Source: Xaviernesmea oryzae (GTDB lineage Bacteria > Pseudomonadota > Alphaproteobacteria > Rhizobiales > Rhizobiaceae). From it: a DNA stretch of 64,000 nucleotides. The notes beneath the pieces were generated by a model. The model was given only the letters and a program-made list of their open reading frames with translations, did not search any database and was not told the DNA's origin. Positions within the stretch are counted from its first letter, which is position 1; every line of letters starts with the position of its first letter. This document shows, piece by piece, positions 54,210 through 64,000 of this stretch. The stretch spans positions 64,501-128,500 of the forward strand of contig NZ_FXAF01000001.1 in assembly GCF_900177415.1 (NCBI RefSeq), read 5' to 3'. The position numbers and the translations under genes are program-made.

Positions 54210-57089
54210 TTACTCAGCAGCCTCCAGCTTCCCTGCAATCCGCCGCGAGCGGCGCGACAGCTCGTCATAATCCTGCTGCCATTCGGTCGGGCCGTTTGAG
54301 GGCGACACCTGCACCGCCGTCACCTTGTATTCCGGGCAGTTGGTCGCCCAGTCGGAGAAGTCGGTGGTGATGACGTTCGCCTGCGTGTCCGGATGATGGA
54401 AGGTCGTATAGACCACGCCCGGCGCCACGCGATCGGTGATCAGCGCGCGCAGCGTCGTATCGCCTGAACGGCTAGCGAGCTTGATCCAGTCGCCGTCCTT
54501 GATGCCGCGTTGCTCGGCGTCGTGCGGATGGATTTCCAGTCGGTCTTCCGCATGCCAGGCGACGTTCTCGGTGCGCCGGGTCTGGGCGCCGACATTGTAC
54601 TGGCTGAGGATGCGGCCGGTGGTGAGCAGCAGCGGGAAGCGCGGACCGGTGCGTTCGTCGGTCGCGACATATTCCGTGCGGATGAACTTGCCCTTGCCGC
54701 GCACGAAGCCGTTGACGTGCATGATCGGCGAGCCTTCCGGGAACTTCTCGTTGCAGGGCCACTGAACCGAGCCCATTTTGTCGAGATAGTCGTAGGAAAC
54801 GCTGGCGAAGCTCGGCGTCGTCGCGGCGATCTCGTCCATGATTTCGGACGGATGCGTGTAGTTCCAATTGAGACCCATGGCCTGCGCCAGCTTCTGCGTG
54901 ACCTCCCAGTCGCCGTAGCCGTTCTTCGGGCTCATGACCTTGCGGACGCGGTTGATGCGGCGCTCCGCATTGGTGAACGTGCCGTCCTTTTCGAGGAAGG
55001 TCGAGCCCGGCAGGAAAACGTGCGCGTAGTTGGCGGTCTCGTTGAGGAAGAGGTCGTGGACGACGACGCATTCCATTGCGGCCAGGCCGGCGGAAACGTG
55101 CTTCGTATCCGGATCGGACTGCAGGATGTCCTCGCCCTGGATGTAGATGCCCTTGAACGTGCCTTCGACCGCCGCATCCAGCATGTTCGGGATGCGCAGG
55201 CCCGGCTCGTTGTTGAGCGTGACACCCCAGAGTTTTTCGAAAATGTCGCGGGTCGCATCGTCGGAGATGTGGCGATAGCCCGGCAGCTCGTGTGGGAACG
55301 AGCCCATGTCGCAGGAGCCCTGCACATTGTTCTGGCCGCGCAGCGGGTTCACGCCGACGCCCGGACGGCCGATGTTGCCGGTCGCCATGGCAAGGTTGGC
55401 GATCGCCATGACGGTCGTAGAGCCCTGGCTGTGCTCGGTGACGCCGAGGCCGTAGTAGATCGCGCCGTTGCCGCCCGTGGCGTAAAGCCGGGCCGCGCCA
55501 CGGACGAGCTCCGCCGGCACGCCGGTGAATTTCTCCGTCGCTTCCGGGCTGTGCTGCTCCTCGGAAACGAAGGCGGCCCAATCCTCGAACTCCGACCAGT
55601 CGCAACGCTCGCGGATGAATTTTTCGTCGAACAGGCCTTCGGTGACGATGACGTGGGCGAGCGCGGTGAGCACCGCCACGTTCGTGCCCGGCTGCAGCGG
55701 CAGGTGATAGGCCGCTTCCACATGCGGCGTGCGCACGAGATCGATGCGGCGCGGATCGATGACGATCAGCTTGGCGCCCTGGCGCAGCCGTTTCTTTAGG
55801 CGCGAGCCGAAGACCGGGTGCCCGTCGGTCGGATTGGCGCCGATGACGATCACGACGTCCGAATGCTCGACCGAGTCGAAATCCTGGGTGCCGGCCGAGG
55901 TGCCGAAGGCCTGGCCGAGGCCGTAGCCGGTCGGGGAATGGCAGACACGGGCGCAGGTATCGACATTGTTGTTGCCGAAACCGGCGCGGATCAGCTTCTG
56001 CACCAGGAAGGTCTCTTCATTGGTGCAGCGCGACGAGGTGATGCCGCCGACCGCATCTCGGCCATACTGGTACTGGATGCGGCGGAATTCCGATGCCACA
56101 TGCGCGAAAGCCTCTTCCCAGGTCACTTCGCGCCAGGGATCGGAGATCTTCTCGCGGATCATCGGGTTGAGGATGCGGTCCTTATGGGTCGCGTAGCCAT
56201 AGGCGAAGCGTCCCTTGACGCAGGAATGGCCGCGGTTCGCCTGGCCGTCCTTGTAAGGCACCATGCGCACGAGTTCCTCGCCGCGCATTTCCGCCTTGAA
56301 GGAGCAGCCGACGCCGCAATAGGCGCAGGTCGTGACGGCAGAATGTTCCGGCTGGCCGATTGAGATAACCGACTTCTCGGTCAGCGTCGCGGTGGGGCAG
56401 GCCTGCACGCAGGCGCCGCAGGAAACGCACTCGGAATCGAGGAAATGTTCGTGCATGCCGGGCGAGACGCGCGAGCCGAAACCGCGGCCTTCGATCGTCA
56501 GCGCGAACGTGCCCTGAACCTCCTCGCAGGCGCGCACGCAGCGGGAGCAGACGATGCATTTCGACGGATCATAGGTGAAATAAGGGTTCGACTCGTCCTT
56601 CGGCATCCATTTGGCGTTGATCTCGCCATTGTTGCGCGCCTTGACATGGTTGTCGCCGTCATAGCCGTAGCGCACGTCGCGGAGGCCCACGGCGCCGGCC
56701 ATGTCCTGCAGTTCGCAATCGCCATTGGCGGCGCAGGTGAGACAGTCGAGCGGGTGGTCGGAAATGTAGAGTTCCATCACGCCGCGGCGGATGTCCTTCA
56801 ACCGGCCCGTCTGGGTATGGACCACCATGCCCGGCATGACCGGCGTGGTGCAGGAGGCAGGCGTGCCGGCCCGGCCTTCGATCTCCACGAGACAGAGGCG
56901 GCAGGAGCCGAAAGCATCCACCATGTCGGTGGCGCAGAGCTTCGGCACCTTTATGCCGGCCTCCATCGAAGCCCGCATGATCGACGTGCCTTCCGGCACG
57001 GTGATCTCGCGTCCGTCGATGGTGAGCGTCACCTGGGCTTCGGATCGGGAGGCAGGCGTGCCGTAGTCGATTTCATGAACGAGGGACAT
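54210..57089 (-). CDS. fdsA: NAD-linked formate dehydrogenase, molybdenum subunit alpha
   Basis: A 959-residue catalytic subunit that oxidises formate to CO2 with bis-MGD molybdenum. The N-terminal region carries a [2Fe-2S] ferredoxin site (GSCRLCLVE), a NuoG-like His/Cys cluster (CLTCAANGDCELQ) and two [4Fe-4S] sets (CIVCSRCVRACEE and CVSCGACVQACP). The catalytic core has a further [4Fe-4S] site CAYCGVGCSF. The Mo ligand is C383 in ARVCHSPTG, with no in-frame TGA, so it is the Cys type and not a selenoprotein. The start at ATG 57089 has GGGAGG about eight bases upstream. Palindromic elements stand at both sides of the gene. Confidence 0.94.
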   Translation of the reverse strand: MSLVHEIDYGTPASRSEAQVTLTIDGREITVPEGTSIMRASMEAGIKVPKLCATDMVDAFGSCRLCLVEIEGRAGTPASCTTPVMPGMVVHTQTGRLKDIRRGVMELYISDHPLDCLTCAANGDCELQDMAGAVGLRDVRYGYDGDNHVKARNNGEINAKWMPKDESNPYFTYDPSKCIVCSRCVRACEEVQGTFALTIEGRGFGSRVSPGMHEHFLDSECVSCGACVQACPTATLTEKSVISIGQPEHSAVTTCAYCGVGCSFKAEMRGEELVRMVPYKDGQANRGHSCVKGRFAYGYATHKDRILNPMIREKISDPWREVTWEEAFAHVASEFRRIQYQYGRDAVGGITSSRCTNEETFLVQKLIRAGFGNNNVDTCARVCHSPTGYGLGQAFGTSAGTQDFDSVEHSDVVIVIGANPTDGHPVFGSRLKKRLRQGAKLIVIDPRRIDLVRTPHVEAAYHLPLQPGTNVAVLTALAHVIVTEGLFDEKFIRERCDWSEFEDWAAFVSEEQHSPEATEKFTGVPAELVRGAARLYATGGNGAIYYGLGVTEHSQGSTTVMAIANLAMATGNIGRPGVGVNPLRGQNNVQGSCDMGSFPHELPGYRHISDDATRDIFEKLWGVTLNNEPGLRIPNMLDAAVEGTFKGIYIQGEDILQSDPDTKHVSAGLAAMECVVVHDLFLNETANYAHVFLPGSTFLEKDGTFTNAERRINRVRKVMSPKNGYGDWEVTQKLAQAMGLNWNYTHPSEIMDEIAATTPSFASVSYDYLDKMGSVQWPCNEKFPEGSPIMHVNGFVRGKGKFIRTEYVATDERTGPRFPLLLTTGRILSQYNVGAQTRRTENVAWHAEDRLEIHPHDAEQRGIKDGDWIKLASRSGDTTLRALITDRVAPGVVYTTFHHPDTQANVITTDFSDWATNCPEYKVTAVQVSPSNGPTEWQQDYDELSRRSRRIAGKLEAAE

Positions 57090-57131
57090 TGTGTGCCTCC
57101 CTGCTGGAAAGAATAGATGTGGGAGCAAGAC

Positions 57132-57306
57132 CGCCCCCCTCTGGCCTGCCGGCCATCTCCCCCACAGGTGGGGAGATCACAAGCGGCGAAGCCTTCCCGC
57201 CTCTCAGGCGTTTCGTCGAATTGCGAAGTGAATTGTTTGGGGAAGCCGGCACGCCCAGCCAATCTCCCCACCTGTGGGGGAGATGGCCGGCAGGCCGGAG
57301 GGGGGC
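57132..57306. repeat. RIME-type palindrome between fdsB and fdsA
   Basis: A 175-base element with the same inverted ends (about 47 bases) and the same CAAGCGGCGAAGCCTTCCC start of the middle as the element at 54011, in the same orientation. The rest of the middle differs. It is 17 bases after the fdsB stop and 43 bases before the fdsA start. Confidence 0.8.
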
Positions 57307-57323
57307 TGACACGGTAAACGTCA

Positions 57324-58880
57324 TCATTCCGCAGCCTCCACCATCGGCGCCGGCGAAAAATCCTCCGGGAAATGGTTCATCGCGCTCATCACCGGATAGG
57401 GCGTGAAACCGCCGAGCGCGCAGAGCGAGCCGAACTTCATCGTGTTGCAGAGATCGGCAAGCAGCGCCTTGTTCTTCTCGGGCTCGATGCCCTGCGCGAT
57501 CTTGTCGGCGGTCTCGACGCCGCGCGTCGAGCCGATGCGGCAGGGCGTGCACTTGCCGCAGCTTTCGATGGCGCAGAACTCCATCGCAAAGCGGGCCTGC
57601 TTCAGCATGTCGGCCGTATCGTCAAAGACCGTGATGCCGGCATGGCCGATCAGCCCGTCCTTTGCCGCGAAGGCTTCGTAATCGAACGGCGTATCGAACA
57701 GAGCGCGCGGAAAATAGGCGCCGAGGGGGCCGCCCACCTGCACCGCCTTCACCGGCCGGCCGGTCGCCGTACCGCCGCCGATGCGGTCGACGATCTCGCC
57801 GAGCGTCAGGCCGAAGGCGACTTCGTAGAGCCCGCCATGCTTGACATTGCCGGCGATCTGGATCGGGATCGTGCCGCGCGAACGGCCCATGCCGAAGTTT
57901 TTGTAATGCTCGGCGCCCTGGTCCATGATGACCGGCACGGAGGCGAGCGAGATGACGTTGTTGACCACCGTCGGCCGGCCGAGGAAGCCCTTCAACGCCG
58001 GCAGCGGCGGCTTGGCGCGCACGATGCCGCGCTTGCCTTCCAGCGAATTGAGCAGCGACGTCTCCTCGCCGCAGACATAGGCGCCGGCGCCGGAGCGCAC
58101 TTCGAGATCGAAGGCATGAGCCGACCCCATGACGGACGAGCCGAGAATGCCGGCCGCGCGGGCGATTTCGATCGCCTCCGTCATCGTGGCGATCGCATGC
58201 GGATATTCCGAGCGGGTATAGATATAGCCCTTGGTGGCGCCCGTCGCGATGCCGGCGATGGCCATGCCTTCGATCAGCACGAAGGGATCGCCTTCCATGA
58301 TCATCCGGTCGGCAAATGTGGCGCTGTCGCCCTCGTCGGCATTGCAGACGATGTATTTCTGCGGCCCGGCCGCATCCATCACCGTCTTCCATTTGATGCC
58401 GGTGGGGAAACCGGCGCCGCCGCGGCCGCGAAGCCCGCTGTCTGTGACCTGCCTGACGATGTCGGCCGGCGCCATGGCGATGGCCTTCTCCAGGCCCGCA
58501 AATCCCCGATATTTGCGATAGTCCTCGATCGACAGCGGATCGATGATGCCGCAACGGGCGAAAGTCAGCCGCGTCTGTTCCTTGAGGAAGGAAATTTCCT
58601 CGGTCGGCCCGAGCGAGAGTTCATGCGTTCCACCCTGCAGCAGACCGGAAGCCAGGAGGTCCGGCACGTCACCGGCCTTCACCGGACCATAGGCCACCCG
58701 CCCCTCGGCGGTCTCGACCTCGACCAGCGGCTCCAGCCAGAACATGCCGCGCGAGCCGGTGCGCACCACTTTCGCATCGAGGCCGCGGGCTGCGATCTCT
58801 TGGGTAATCGCCTTCGCCACCTTTTCGGCTCCGAGCGCGAGCGCTGCGGCATCGCGCGGCACGAAAATCCTGACCGTCAT
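57324..58880 (-). CDS. fdsB: formate dehydrogenase beta subunit (NuoF-like)
   Basis: A 518-residue subunit with the FMN and NAD site that reduces NAD with electrons from FdsA. The N-terminal part (1-120) is the thioredoxin-like NuoE-type domain; the NuoF part has the FMN/NAD motifs GLRGRGGAGFPTGIKWK, CNADEGDSATFADR and GAGAYVCGEETSLLNSLEG. The [4Fe-4S] Cys cluster SCGKCTPCRIGSTRG is near residue 450. It overlaps fdsG by four bases and is 234 bases from fdsA, with a palindromic element between. Confidence 0.94.
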   Translation of the reverse strand: MTVRIFVPRDAAALALGAEKVAKAITQEIAARGLDAKVVRTGSRGMFWLEPLVEVETAEGRVAYGPVKAGDVPDLLASGLLQGGTHELSLGPTEEISFLKEQTRLTFARCGIIDPLSIEDYRKYRGFAGLEKAIAMAPADIVRQVTDSGLRGRGGAGFPTGIKWKTVMDAAGPQKYIVCNADEGDSATFADRMIMEGDPFVLIEGMAIAGIATGATKGYIYTRSEYPHAIATMTEAIEIARAAGILGSSVMGSAHAFDLEVRSGAGAYVCGEETSLLNSLEGKRGIVRAKPPLPALKGFLGRPTVVNNVISLASVPVIMDQGAEHYKNFGMGRSRGTIPIQIAGNVKHGGLYEVAFGLTLGEIVDRIGGGTATGRPVKAVQVGGPLGAYFPRALFDTPFDYEAFAAKDGLIGHAGITVFDDTADMLKQARFAMEFCAIESCGKCTPCRIGSTRGVETADKIAQGIEPEKNKALLADLCNTMKFGSLCALGGFTPYPVMSAMNHFPEDFSPAPMVEAAE

Positions 58881-59356
58881 CGACGCACCTCCGCAACGAT
58901 TTCGCCCAGACAGTGCTCATCGACCCGGCCATAGACCTCGTCGTCCAGCATGGCGGCCGGCGCGCAGGCGCAGAGCCCGAGACAGTAGACCGGCTCCAGC
59001 GTCACCGCGCCGTCGAGCGTCGTCTGATGAAAGTCGATCCCGAGAAGCTGCCGGACGCGATCCGCAATGCGGTCGCTGCCCATCGACTGGCAGGCTTCGG
59101 CGCGACAGAGTTTCAGAACGTGCCGGCCGGCCGGATGATCCCGGAACTCGTGGTAGAAGGTGACGACGCCGTGCACTTCGGCGCGCGACAGGTTGAGCTC
59201 GCTCGCAATGATCGGCTTCACCTCGTCCGGCACGTAGCCGAATTCCGCCTGGATCGCATGCAGGATCGGCAGCATCGGGCCTTCCAGGTGCTTCAGATCC
59301 CTGATGATCTGAAGCGACCGCTCAGTGAACTCACCGGCGGAAATGCGCATATTCAT
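58877..59356 (-). CDS. fdsG: formate dehydrogenase gamma subunit (NuoE-like)
   Basis: A 159-residue thioredoxin-like [2Fe-2S] subunit, first gene of the fds unit. The cluster ligands are in LKLCRAEACQSMG and PVYCLGLCACAPA, with the typical helical N-terminal part (MLPILHAIQAEFGYVPDE). The start is taken at ATG 59356 (MNMRIS) with GGGAGG about ten bases upstream; an ATG two codons later is possible. The stop overlaps fdsB by four bases. A LysR regulator gene lies upstream on the same strand across 182 bases. Confidence 0.92.
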   Translation of the reverse strand: MNMRISAGEFTERSLQIIRDLKHLEGPMLPILHAIQAEFGYVPDEVKPIIASELNLSRAEVHGVVTFYHEFRDHPAGRHVLKLCRAEACQSMGSDRIADRVRQLLGIDFHQTTLDGAVTLEPVYCLGLCACAPAAMLDDEVYGRVDEHCLGEIVAEVRR

Positions 59357-59538
59357 GTTCTCTAGCCTCCCGGCTGATCCCACATCCCTCGCTTCAGCGC
59401 CGGGGCCGCCGCACAAGGTGCGGGATCAGAAAGCTGGCGAAGCTGTACGACAGTCGCACTTCGCCGACGCTGTGGAGTCTCGCAACCCATGCCGCAGGCG
59501 TCAATAAAGGAGATCGGTTGAGCGATAGAAAAAAACTA

Positions 59539-60432
59539 TCAAGCCATGGCACCGGGCGCCAGGCTTCTGGCTTCATGGAGCAATGCCGAAACGAGCGGCG
59601 TGAAAGGCTCCCGGTGTGCGGCGACAAGCCCGACGACATGGCTCGCTTCCGGCTCGACGATCGGGATCGTGCGGATCTGCCTGGCGAATCCGAATGAACG
59701 CGCCACATTGCGCGGCATGATGCTCGCCCAGCGACCGGTGCCGACATGCGACAGAAGCACGACCATGGAATTCGATTCCAGCATCGGCTGCACACTGATC
59801 CCGGCATCCGCGAGGTGCTGGTTGATGATCCGGCGGTTCTGCATGTCCGGCGTCAATAGACAGAGCCTAAGATCGGCCATCTCCCGCCAGGTGACACTTT
59901 CGCGATCGGCGAACGGCGTTCCGACCGCGGTCACGAGGTTGTAACGCTCCGAATAGAGCGGCACGCTGGTGACGCGGCCGAGCGGCTCGTTGTCCAGATA
60001 CGTGATGCCCGCATCGATCTCCAGATTGTCGAGCTGGCTGAGCACCTGCAGCGAATTGCGGGAAACCACCGAAAAGGTGACGTCCGGATGCCTCTCCTGG
60101 AAGGGCTCCGTCAGGCGCGGCACCATGGCGAGCGCGGTCGGGATGACCGCCAGCCGAATATGGCCGGCAAGGCCCTTGCGCGCTGCCCGCATCTCTTCGC
60201 GCATCGTGCGCGCGTCGCCGACGATCCGCCGCGCCCATTCCAGCACCCGCTGCCCTTCCGGCGTCAGGCCCTGGAAGCGCGATCCGCGCAGCACGAGCTG
60301 GACGCCGAGCTGCTCCTCGAGCTGCCGGATCGCGGCCGAAAGCGATGGCTGCGAGATGCCGCATTCCTCGGCCGCCCGACCGAAATGCCCCTCGCGCGCG
60401 AGCGCAATGAAGAATTCCAACTTGTCGATCAT
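59539..60432 (-). CDS. LysR-family regulator, probable control of fds
   Basis: A 297-residue LysR-type protein with an N-terminal winged-helix DNA-binding domain (FFIALAREGHFGRAAEECGISQPSLSAAIRQLEEQLG, shown here only in part: GISQPSLSAAIRQLEEQLG) and a periplasmic-binding-like effector domain from about residue 90. The start MIDKLEFFIA at 60432 gives the standard length. In other bacteria a LysR protein encoded beside fds genes answers to formate, so control of fds is likely but not shown. The region 60433-60719 between it and atpC holds the atpC terminator and no gene that I can see. Confidence 0.85.
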   Translation of the reverse strand: MIDKLEFFIALAREGHFGRAAEECGISQPSLSAAIRQLEEQLGVQLVLRGSRFQGLTPEGQRVLEWARRIVGDARTMREEMRAARKGLAGHIRLAVIPTALAMVPRLTEPFQERHPDVTFSVVSRNSLQVLSQLDNLEIDAGITYLDNEPLGRVTSVPLYSERYNLVTAVGTPFADRESVTWREMADLRLCLLTPDMQNRRIINQHLADAGISVQPMLESNSMVVLLSHVGTGRWASIMPRNVARSFGFARQIRTIPIVEPEASHVVGLVAAHREPFTPLVSALLHEARSLAPGAMA

Positions 60433-60660
60433 CGCGTTCCTCCGCATCAGATGGCTAAACTGTTGCCGGCGGAGATACAAGCGGCCCAGATCGTGACGAT
60501 ATGTCGTCGCTGATCCGAGCCGTCATGAAACGCACGCTTTACATCCGCTCTCTGGGGTCGCTTGGCTGCCCCACATTGCCTTGATCGCTCCGGCCCGGGC
60601 GCGGGATTGGCCGCACGATCGCCGTTTCCCCGGGCGATCCTTTTCCGAACAGCCGGCAAG

Positions 60661-60692
60661 GCAAAAGAAAAGGCGGTCTTTCGGACCGCCTT
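60661..60692 (-). terminator. rho-independent terminator of the atp operon
   Basis: On the minus strand a nine-pair stem of AAGGCGGTC (plus-strand 60670-60678) and GACCGCCTT (60684-60692) is followed by a T-rich run (TTTTCTTTTGC). It lies 28 bases after the atpC stop. Confidence 0.85.
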
Positions 60693-60719
60693 GATTTCTC
60701 TGCGAGAGAAAGTCTGTGC

Positions 60720-61127
60720 TTAGGCCGGGATGACGGCGCCGTTGAGATGCGTCAGCTCCGCCAGGAACTGCTCCAGCTTCGTCTTGTGCTCGTCGCTCTG
60801 CGCCTTGTTGATCTCGGCCTGCGTCGTTTCGATCCGCCGCTGCAGCGTCTCACGGGTCAATTCGCTGGCCGGAACCGCGGATTCGGCGAGCAGCGTGCAG
60901 CCGGTCGGCAGGATGTCGGCAAAGCCGCCGAAGACCACGTATTTGCTGACCTGACCGGAAGCGAGCTTCACGGAAACCACGCCCGGCTTGATGGTCGTCA
61001 TCGTCGGCGCGTGATTGGCCAGCACCGTCATTTCGCCAAGCGTCGCCGGGATCACCACTTCGGTGACCTTTTCCGAAACGAGCAGGCGCTCGGGCGAAAC
61101 CAGTTCAAAGTTGAAAGCGTCGGCCAT
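60720..61127 (-). CDS. atpC: F1 ATP synthase subunit epsilon
   Basis: A 135-residue protein of the central stalk. It opens with FNFELVSPERLLVSEKV and has the N-terminal beta sandwich with EMTVLANHAPTMTTIKPGVV, then the C-terminal two-helix part with TRETLQRRIETTQAEIN. It is the last gene of the atp operon and is 173 bases behind atpD, a wider gap than is usual, filled by two palindromes. A strong terminator follows. Confidence 0.95.
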   Translation of the reverse strand: MADAFNFELVSPERLLVSEKVTEVVIPATLGEMTVLANHAPTMTTIKPGVVSVKLASGQVSKYVVFGGFADILPTGCTLLAESAVPASELTRETLQRRIETTQAEINKAQSDEHKTKLEQFLAELTHLNGAVIPA

Positions 61128-61146
61128 GACGGTCCACTTCCTAAGA

Positions 61147-61243
61147 GCAATTCCAGCAAAAGCGCATGGCGGTTTTGCGTTCGGAATTGCGTGAAAACAA
61201 ATGTCGGAGCATCGAAGGCGATCTGTTTTGGCCGAAGATGCTC
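61147..61243. repeat. two palindromes between atpD and atpC
   Basis: The first is GCAATTCC (61147-61154) with GGAATTGC (61183-61190), extended inside by GCAAAAGCGC and GCGGTTTTGC. The second is GAGCATC (61207-61213) with GATGCTC (61237-61243). The first is a common repeat of Rhizobiaceae. Both would form hairpins in the message between the atpD and atpC coding regions. Confidence 0.7.
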
Positions 61244-61300
61244 TCGTGTTTCATGCGGGAGACGGCGCGCCGGAAATCCCGCGCGCCATCTCGTTCAGGA

Positions 61301-62749
<1,449 letters not shown>

Positions 62750-62755
62750 TTACGG

Positions 62756-63634
62756 TCAGAGCGCTTCCGCGCCCGAAATGATTTCAATGAGTTCCTTGGT
62801 GATCTGCGCCTGACGCTGGCGGTTGTAGGAAAGCGTCAGCTTGTTGATCATCTCACCGGCATTGCGCGTGGCGTTGTCCATCGCGGACATCTGCGCGCCG
62901 TAGAAGGAAGCGTTGTTTTCGAGCAGTGCCCGGAAGATCTGCACCGCGATGTTCTTCGGCAGCAGGTCCTCGAGGATCTCCTGTTCGCCCGGCTCGTATT
63001 CGTAGAGCGCGGAAGAAGCGTTGGCCGTCTCGGTGGTCTCGAACTTGGCCGGAATGATCTGCTGTGCGGTCGCGATCTGGGAGATCACCGACTGGAAGCG
63101 TGCGAAGAACAGCGTCGCGACGTCGAATTCGCCGGCGTTGAACATCTCCAGCACCTTGTGCGCCACTTCGTCGGCCTGGACGAAACCAAGCTGCTTGACT
63201 TCGCGGAAGGTGATGTAGTGGACGATGTTTTCCTTGAAGCTGCGGCGCAGCACGTCGTTGCCCTTGCGGCCGACGGTCAGGATCTTGACCGTCTTGCCCT
63301 GGGAAAGCAGCTTCAGCGCATGGTCGCGGGCAAGCCGGATGATCGAGGAATTGAAGCCCCCCGCAAGGCCGCGCTCGCCGGTCGCGACGATCAGGAGATG
63401 GACCTGATCCTTGCCCGTGCCCGAAAGCAGGAGCGGCGCTTCGGCATTGCCGGCATTGGCGGCCGAAAGACCGGCCAGCACCTTGTTCATCCGTTCCGCG
63501 TAAGGACGGGCGGCCTCGGCCGCCTCCTGGGCACGGCGCAGCTTCGCCGCGGCGACCATCTTCATCGCCTTGGTGATCTTCTGCGTCGCCTTGACGGAGG
63601 CGATCCGGTTTTTCAGATCCTTAAGTGAAGGCAT
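62756..63634 (-). CDS. atpG: F1 ATP synthase subunit gamma
   Basis: The rotor shaft subunit, 292 residues. The conserved N-terminal helix [31 protein letters not shown] (in part: [17 protein letters not shown]) and the C-terminal helix with [15 protein letters not shown] and [17 protein letters not shown] are clear. It lies between atpA (33 bases upstream) and atpD. Confidence 0.97.
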   Translation of the reverse strand: MPSLKDLKNRIASVKATQKITKAMKMVAAAKLRRAQEAAEAARPYAERMNKVLAGLSAANAGNAEAPLLLSGTGKDQVHLLIVATGERGLAGGFNSSIIRLARDHALKLLSQGKTVKILTVGRKGNDVLRRSFKENIVHYITFREVKQLGFVQADEVAHKVLEMFNAGEFDVATLFFARFQSVISQIATAQQIIPAKFETTETANASSALYEYEPGEQEILEDLLPKNIAVQIFRALLENNASFYGAQMSAMDNATRNAGEMINKLTLSYNRQRQAQITKELIEIISGAEAL

Positions 63635-63667
63635 CCGTTATCGGTCCCTTTGGGGCTTGATCCGTTC

Positions 63668-64000
63668 TCAGGCGAAAGACTTGGCGTAGCTGTCGAGAGC
63701 TGCCTTGAGCTTCGCGCGGGTGTCGTCCGAAAGCTGCTTCTCGGTACGGATGGTATCGAGGATCGCCTTGCCTTCGCTGCGAAGATAGGACAGCAGGCCT
63801 TGTTCGAACTTGCCGACGTCGCCGACGGCGATCTTGTCGAGGTAGCCGTTGACGCCTGCGAAGATCACCGCAACCTGCTCTTCCGTCTTCAGCGGCGAGA
63901 ACTGCGGCTGCTTCAGGAGCTCGGTCAGGCGGGCGCCGCGGTTGAGCAGGCGCTGGGTCGAGGCGTCGAGGTCCGAACCGAACTGCGCGAAGGCGGCCAT
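63668..64000 (-). CDS. atpA: F1 ATP synthase subunit alpha, C-terminal part (partial)
   Basis: The visible 110 residues are the C-terminal helical domain of subunit alpha: [40 protein letters not shown] and [13 protein letters not shown] are all characteristic. The gene runs out of the right edge of the window, so the Met codon at the edge is internal and not a start. It is not subunit delta (atpH), although the length might suggest it. atpA-atpG-atpD-atpC is the expected operon order. Confidence 0.95.
   Translation of the reverse strand: MAAFAQFGSDLDASTQRLLNRGARLTELLKQPQFSPLKTEEQVAVIFAGVNGYLDKIAVGDVGKFEQGLLSYLRSEGKAILDTIRTEKQLSDDTRAKLKAALDSYAKSFA

Noticed and set aside
54210-57089. Selenocysteine in FdsA
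   Set aside because: The molybdenum ligand position is a Cys codon and there is no in-frame TGA.
63668-64000. Subunit delta (atpH) as identity of the last gene
   Set aside because: The sequence is the C-terminal domain of subunit alpha, cut by the window edge.

Overview
The window is a gene-dense, GC-rich stretch of chromosome from an alphaproteobacterium of the family Rhizobiaceae (order Hyphomicrobiales). The evidence is the C4-type 5-aminolevulinate synthase HemA, the aerobic cobaltochelatase pair CobS/CobT, the response regulator CpdR, a TIGR02302-type low-complexity protein, DUF2125 and DUF3108 proteins, and several rhizobial intergenic palindromes of RIME and REP type. The genus cannot be fixed from the sequence alone. 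Gene order around aroKB-cobST, coxMLS-hemA and the formate dehydrogenase cluster resembles Sinorhizobium/Ensifer and relatives as I recall them. No prophage, insertion sequence, CRISPR array or defence island is visible. This is mostly core genome, and I did not find a clearly new multi-gene system.

Layout. 0-3 kb: end of the TIGR02302 gene, a REP doublet, cpdR, hpt and a one-helix membrane protein. 2.8-6.2 kb: ftsE-ftsX, a YdcF-like protein and a PlsC-type acyltransferase in one direction. 6.1-14.3 kb: small metabolic and membrane genes, including ChaC, DUF2125, tyrC-hisC (overlapping), a methyltransferase, gloB-cupin, a YhhN protein, a DMT exporter and DUF3108. 14.5-15.7 kb: rpmB and a queuosine-precursor transporter with a likely preQ1-I riboswitch that runs into its own start codon. 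15.6-20.3 kb: a phytase-like esterase, cobT, cobS and a J-domain protein. 20.3-26.3 kb: bolA, an exported protein, a shortened CorC/HlyC protein, aroB, aroK, xerD and accA.

26.5-36.4 kb: a YafK-type L,D-transpeptidase with a TusA-like protein, a His-rich COG0523 GTPase behind a DD-carboxypeptidase, an M20 amidohydrolase, tRNA-Arg(CCT) with a broken copy of its 3' end, a SleB-type hydrolase, a lipoprotein, an FAD monooxygenase and dxr. 36.6-41.8 kb: hemA with an FNR/FixK-type box, and coxS-coxL-coxM. 42-49 kb: a glycine-zipper lipoprotein and the tamA-tamB envelope pair. 49-52.7 kb: arginase, cheW and a cytoplasmic chemoreceptor. 52.8-60.4 kb: a LysR regulator and the NAD-linked formate dehydrogenase genes fdsG-fdsB-fdsA-fdhD-fdsD, with two near-identical palindromic elements on either side of fdsA. 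60.7-64 kb: the F1 ATP synthase genes atpA (partial), atpG, atpD and atpC, read leftwards.

Functionally the window mixes envelope biogenesis and division (ftsEX, plsC, tamAB, transpeptidase, carboxypeptidase), cofactor synthesis (cobST, hemA, dxr, queuosine precursor uptake), aromatic amino acid synthesis (aroK-aroB, tyrC-hisC) and energy metabolism (fds, cox, atp). The most notable observations are the start-codon-embedded preQ1 riboswitch, the CorC/HlyC protein lacking its membrane domain, the tRNA-Arg fragment, the tandem FNR-like sites at hemA, and the palindromes inserted inside the fds, cox and atp operons.
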